Shown here piece after piece: positions 59,950-64,000 of a stretch of DNA of 64,000 nucleotides. Positions within the stretch are counted from its first letter, which is position 1. Each line of letters starts with the position of its first letter. Where the stretch lies: positions 62,001 through 126,000 of the forward strand of contig NZ_JAUYAW010000010.1 in NCBI RefSeq assembly GCF_030693405.1. The letters are read 5' to 3'. Source of the DNA: Phenylobacterium sp. Lineage in GTDB: Bacteria > Pseudomonadota > Alphaproteobacteria > Caulobacterales > Caulobacteraceae. The notes beneath the pieces were generated by a model. The model was not told the DNA's origin. It made no database searches and saw only the letters and a program-made list of their open reading frames with translations. The position numbers and the translations under genes were made by a program.

Positions 59950-59982
59950 AACGAAAGAAGCGCGCGGGGGGCCGCGCGCTTC
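59950..59982 (-). terminator. Intrinsic terminator for the MCP gene
   Basis: Minus strand GAAGCGCGCGG-CCCC-CCGCGCGCTTC then TTTCGTTTTG. Confidence 0.8.
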
Positions 59983-60015
59983 GGATCGTCCTTATGGGGG
60001 AGGCGAGGAGGAGGG

Positions 60016-61965
60016 TCAGAACTCCTCCCAGCCCTCTTCCTCGGCCTGGGGCTTCATGGCCAGGGCGGTGGCGCCGTGGCTGACCGGCCGCTGGGCCGGC
60101 CGCGGATCGGCCCGGGGCGCCGTGCGGGCGGGCGCTGTGCTGGGCCGGGAGGGGGCCGCGGCGTGAACCGCAGACAGCTTGAAGCGGGCCACCAGGCGCG
60201 AGAGTTCGCGCGCCTCGTCGGCCAGGACCCGGCTGGCGGCGGTGGACTGCTCGACCATGGCCGCGTTCTGCTGGGTGACGTGGTCCATCTCGTTGACCGC
60301 CGTATTGACCTGGGCGAGGCCCAACGCCTCTTCCTTGGCCGAGGCGGCGATTTCTGAGACCAGACCGTTGATCTCGGTGACCTGGGTGACGATCCGCTCC
60401 AGGGCCTTGCCAGTCTCACCGACCAGGCCGACCCCTTGGGCCACCTGTTCGGTGGAGGCGCTGATCAGGGACTTGATCTCCTTGGCGGCCTCGGCCGAGC
60501 GCTGGGCCAGAGCCCGGACCTCGGAGGCGACCACGGCGAAACCACGGCCGGCGTCCCCGGCCCGGGCGGCTTCGACGCCGGCGTTGAGGGCCAGCAGGTT
60601 GGTCTGGAAGGCGATCTCGTCGATGACGCCGATGATCTGGCTGATCTGGGCCGAGGACTTTTCGATCTCGCCCATGGCCGAAACCGCGCGGCGGACCACT
60701 TCGCCGGAGCGTTCGGCGTCGGCCCGGGCCGAGGTCACGGCCTCACGGCCCTGATCGGCGCCGCTGGACGTCTTCTGAACCGTGGCGGTGATCTCGTCGA
60801 GCGCAGCAGCGGTCTCTTCCAGGGTGGCCGCCTGATGCTCGGTGCGGCGGGACAGGTCGTCGGCGCCGCTGGAGATCTCGGTGGCGCCCGATGTGATCGA
60901 CAGGGTGGTGGAGGAGATGGCGCTCATCACCTCTTCCAGCTTGGCGACAGCGGCGTTGAAGTCGTCGCGAAGCTTCTGGTACTCGCCCGGGAAGCTCTCT
61001 TCGAGACGGTAGGTCAGATCGCCATCGGCCAGGCGGTCCATGGCGAGCGCCAGGGCGCCCACGACGCGGGACTGTTCCTCGGCGACGGCGGCGGCGGCGT
61101 CAGCGCTCTGGCGGCGGGTCTCCTCGGCGCTCTGACGGGTGGCCTCCTGCTCTTCGCGGAGCCGCTCCATCTGGATCTGATTGTCACGGAAGACCGTGAG
61201 CGAGCTCACGATGGCCCCCAGCTCGTCCTTGCGGGCCAGTTCGTCCAGCTTGACCTCGTTGTCGCCCCGCGACAGGCGCTCGGTGGCGCCGGCGATGCGC
61301 TGGACGGCGCCGCGCATGGTCAGAACCGACATCAGGGCCAGGGCGCCGGCGGCCAGCAGGGTGACCAGCACCGCGGCGATGGTGACGTTCTGGGACATGG
61401 CGGCGCGGGCTTCGCTGGCGGCGGCCCGCTGATCGGTGGCGGCCTGGGTGGCCTGGACGATGCCCGCCAGATTGACGGTCATCTCCTTATACTGCTCCTC
61501 GAACGGGGCGGCGAAGCTGGCGGCGGTGGTGAAGTCGACGCCGATCATGGCCATGATCACGTCCAGGGCGTCACGGGTCTCCTTCAGATCGGCGATCAGG
61601 GTGTCAAAGGCGGCGTGCTGCGCGGCCGGCGCGGCGGCCTTGGCGGCCTCGGTTTCCGCCGCGATGGCGTCCACCTCGACCAGCATCGCCTGCCCACGCC
61701 CTTCGATGGCCCCCACCTCGATGCCGGCGGCCTGCTGGGTCAGCAGGTAGTAGAGCTCGCCGTGCACATTGTTGATGCGCTCGGAGATCCGCTGGATCCG
61801 CAGGCTGTTGGGCATGTCGGTGTTGACGACCTGGCGCAGGGTGTCGGTCTGGGCCCGCTGCATGACGATCGTTCCGGCGGCCAGCGCCGCCAGCATGATC
61901 AGGGCGAAGGCGGGCGCGAAGCCGATCTTCACGATCAATGGTAAGTCTACGAGCCGAAACCGCAT
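60016..61965 (-). CDS. Methyl-accepting chemotaxis protein (HAMP plus MCP signal domain)
   Basis: EIAFQTNLLALNAGVEAARAGDAGRGFAVVASEVRALAQRSAEAAKEIKSLI; two TM helices; start taken at MRFRLVDLPLIVK. Confidence 0.95.
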   Translation of the reverse strand: MRFRLVDLPLIVKIGFAPAFALIMLAALAAGTIVMQRAQTDTLRQVVNTDMPNSLRIQRISERINNVHGELYYLLTQQAAGIEVGAIEGRGQAMLVEVDAIAAETEAAKAAAPAAQHAAFDTLIADLKETRDALDVIMAMIGVDFTTAASFAAPFEEQYKEMTVNLAGIVQATQAATDQRAAASEARAAMSQNVTIAAVLVTLLAAGALALMSVLTMRGAVQRIAGATERLSRGDNEVKLDELARKDELGAIVSSLTVFRDNQIQMERLREEQEATRQSAEETRRQSADAAAAVAEEQSRVVGALALAMDRLADGDLTYRLEESFPGEYQKLRDDFNAAVAKLEEVMSAISSTTLSITSGATEISSGADDLSRRTEHQAATLEETAAALDEITATVQKTSSGADQGREAVTSARADAERSGEVVRRAVSAMGEIEKSSAQISQIIGVIDEIAFQTNLLALNAGVEAARAGDAGRGFAVVASEVRALAQRSAEAAKEIKSLISASTEQVAQGVGLVGETGKALERIVTQVTEINGLVSEIAASAKEEALGLAQVNTAVNEMDHVTQQNAAMVEQSTAASRVLADEARELSRLVARFKLSAVHAAAPSRPSTAPARTAPRADPRPAQRPVSHGATALAMKPQAEEEGWEEF

Positions 61966-62237
61966 CTGACGCCCAATCCCCCGTGGCCTAAACATTACCC
62001 ATCTGGCGGGAGCATGATGAATCGCAGGTGCTAACAGTTCCTAACCGTGGGTTGCGAAATCGTGCGGCCTCGCACGGTTCGCTGCGTACTATAGAGAGCG
62101 GCCAAGTGAAGGCCGGGGTCCGACAGGTAGTGAATTATGGTTTATTTGCGTTTACCTATATTTTCCTGCGCGGATTAGACAATTTTAACCTGAATCCCCG
62201 ATGGTGTGCACACTTCCGGTCTAGAAGGAGTGGGTAG

Positions 62238-62543
62238 GTGAAAAACATCATCGCAGTGGGTGGGGGCGTCCTCATCAGCCTCGTACTGACGTCTGCAGCA
62301 GCGGCGTCTTCGTTTGAACAGAGCATGGCCCGTTGTCTTGCCAAGCACGCCAATATGCGTGACGCGGCGACGGTCATGCTGGAATGCAGCGCCGACGGCG
62401 GTAAGCTGTCGGGCTGTGTGGTCCTGCAGGACAGCGCCGCGGGCAAGGGTTTCGACAAGGCTGCGCTCTGCGTCGCCGAGGCCCTGCCCATGGGCGCCAA
62501 GACGGGCCAGGTTAAGGTCCCGATGCGGTTCCCTGGCAGCTAA
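62238..62543 (+). CDS. Small exported protein resembling an isolated TonB C-terminal domain
   Basis: GTG start after AAGGAG; signal peptide MKNIIAVGGGVLISLVLTSAAAAS; VMLECSADGGKLSGCVVLQDSAAGKGFDKAALCVAEALPMGAKTGQVKVPMRF. Confidence 0.65.
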   Translation: MKNIIAVGGGVLISLVLTSAAAASSFEQSMARCLAKHANMRDAATVMLECSADGGKLSGCVVLQDSAAGKGFDKAALCVAEALPMGAKTGQVKVPMRFPGS

Positions 62544-62573
62544 ACTCGAGAATTCGTAATTCTTGACGATCCG

Positions 62574-62606
62574 GCGCCCTCGCAGCCTGCTGCGGGGGCG
62601 TCTTTC
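62574..62606 (+). terminator. Intrinsic terminator after the TonB-CTD-like gene
   Basis: CGCCCTCGCAG-CCTG-CTGCGGGGGCG then TCTTTCGTT. Confidence 0.7.
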
Positions 62607-62607
62607 G

Positions 62608-63420
62608 TTATGGGGCGTGAAAGCGCGTCTCGACCCTGTCCATCAGCGCCTGCGCCGCCGCTGGCGCCCGCACCTTCCCTTCGCTGATGAAAAAGGCGAA
62701 CACGTCTCGTCCGGCCGCCTGGTTGGCCGCAGGCGCGATGTGCGGCAGGTCCTCGGGCGCCCCGCCCTCGGCATAGGCCTCAAGCCGCCGCGCCCAGCGC
62801 TCAAGGGCGTCCGGGGCGTAGCCCGTCTCGATCCCGTCATCGCCGGCCATCAGCCGGGCATAGACAAAGTCCGCCGTCGGGTCGGCGATCATCGGAAACT
62901 CGGCGTGTTCGGTCAGGCAGACCGCCACATTGCGCGCCCGGCACAGGTCGAGAAAGGCCTCCTGCGCGAAGCTCTCGTGGCGCACCTCGACCGCGTGGCG
63001 CAGGGGCCGGTCCTCAAGGCGCGCCGGCAGCAGGTTAAGGAAGCTCTCGAAGTCATCGCGGTCGAACCGCTTGGTGGCCATGAACTGCCACAGGATGGGC
63101 CCCAGCCGGTCGCCGAGCTCAATGAGCCCCTGATTGAGGAACTTGCCGATCGACTCCCCGGCGTCGGCCAACACCTTGCGGTTGGTGCAGAAGCGCGAGG
63201 CCTTAACCGTGAAGATAAACCCTTCCGGGGTCGCCGCGGCCCACTTGGCGAAGCTCTCTGGCTTCTGGCTGGAATAGTAGGTCGAGTTGATTTCGATGAC
63301 CGGCAGGTGAGCGCTGGCATAGGCCAGCTCATCGGCCTGGCGCAGCCCCTTGGGATAGAAGACACCCCGCCAGGGTTCGAAGGTCCAGCCGCCGATTCCA
63401 GCGCGCACCTGCCTGCTCAT
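62608..63420 (-). CDS. DUF72 family protein
   Basis: RAGIGGWTFEPWRGVFYPKGLRQADELAYASAHLPVIEINSTYY; FIFTVKASRFCTN. Confidence 0.92.
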   Translation of the reverse strand: MSRQVRAGIGGWTFEPWRGVFYPKGLRQADELAYASAHLPVIEINSTYYSSQKPESFAKWAAATPEGFIFTVKASRFCTNRKVLADAGESIGKFLNQGLIELGDRLGPILWQFMATKRFDRDDFESFLNLLPARLEDRPLRHAVEVRHESFAQEAFLDLCRARNVAVCLTEHAEFPMIADPTADFVYARLMAGDDGIETGYAPDALERWARRLEAYAEGGAPEDLPHIAPAANQAAGRDVFAFFISEGKVRAPAAAQALMDRVETRFHAP

Positions 63421-63433
63421 TGATGCCTATCCT

Positions 63434-64000
63434 TCAGCGTCGGGCGGACGCGGTGATGTCCCGGGTGGCCTTGAACTCCGAGCCGTCCTTCCACGCCGGC
63501 CAGTCGCTGGAATTGGCCAGGGTCAGCCCCAGGCGGTAGAGCAGCTCGGCGTCCTGGGCCATGCCCTCAAGGTTCCAGTCCGGACCATATTCGTCGTCCT
63601 GCTGGTGATATTTGGACGCGGTGTAGGCCTCGGCCCAGGCCAGGCCAGCCGCAACGCCGCCATCGACCAGATCGAGGCCCGAGCGGTAGGAGATGGCGGG
63701 CACGCCGCCCCGGACAAAGGGGAAGTGGTCGGACCGGAAGAAGCTGCCGGCTTCGGGCCGCTGATCGGGTCGGAAGGTCCGCCCCATCTCGCGGCCCTGG
63801 GCGATGAGCATGTCCTGCAGGTCGGAGGCTGCATCGCCAGCGGCGGAGAAGTCCCGGGCCGGACCCGCGGGGGAGGGCGCATCCAGGTTCAGGATCGCCA
63901 CGGTCGTCGCCAGAGGATAGAGCGGGGCCGCGGCGTAATACTCCGAGCCCAGCAGCCCCTTTTCCTCGGCGGTCACCAGCAGCACATTGACGCTGCGCTC
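63434..64000 (-). CDS. M28 family peptidase, N-terminal part beyond window edge
   Basis: VLLVTAEEKGLLGSEYYAAAPLYPLATTVAILNLD; SDHFPFVRGGVPAISY; frame open to base 64000. Confidence 0.88.
   Translation of the reverse strand, partial: ERSVNVLLVTAEEKGLLGSEYYAAAPLYPLATTVAILNLDAPSPAGPARDFSAAGDAASDLQDMLIAQGREMGRTFRPDQRPEAGSFFRSDHFPFVRGGVPAISYRSGLDLVDGGVAAGLAWAEAYTASKYHQQDDEYGPDWNLEGMAQDAELLYRLGLTLANSSDWPAWKDGSEFKATRDITASARR

Overview
This is a GC-rich alphaproteobacterial chromosomal window that looks like Caulobacterales (Caulobacter/Phenylobacterium type); the lineage call is inference from gene order and from CtrA/CcrM-like motifs. It is mostly core genome. Main contents: nrdA and nrdB separated by a secreted-protein gene, acs, htpX, amn, pabB/pabC, a complete Tad/Flp pilus locus (pilA, cpaA-F, tadB/tadC, TadE-like genes and a stand-alone CpaC-N-like gene), an M17 peptidase with NlpC/P60, kdsB-pheA, nudC, SRP RNA, dnaX-ybaB-recR, rmuC-def-fmt-truA/dapE, dapD-HAD-argB-engB-yidC-rnpA-rpmH, map, and an MCP. 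I see no CRISPR array, prophage, transposon, rRNA or tRNA. The most interesting items are: (1) a yybP-ykoY-type Mn2+ riboswitch ahead of a GDT1/UPF0016 exporter; (2) a DnaQ-fold protein that appears to have lost all five DEDDh catalytic residues, with its Shine-Dalgarno and start codon inside a bipartite hairpin; (3) a small secreted protein with a mirror-symmetric CX3C-X6-C-X8-C-X6-CX3C array and a perfect CtrA box beside its start codon; (4) four GANTC (CcrM) sites within 54 bp plus CtrA-like boxes at the Tad pilus locus; (5) a free-standing TonB-C-terminal-domain-like exported protein; (6) a 110-bp nested palindrome between recR and rmuC. Family calls come from reading motifs by eye; no database search was run.
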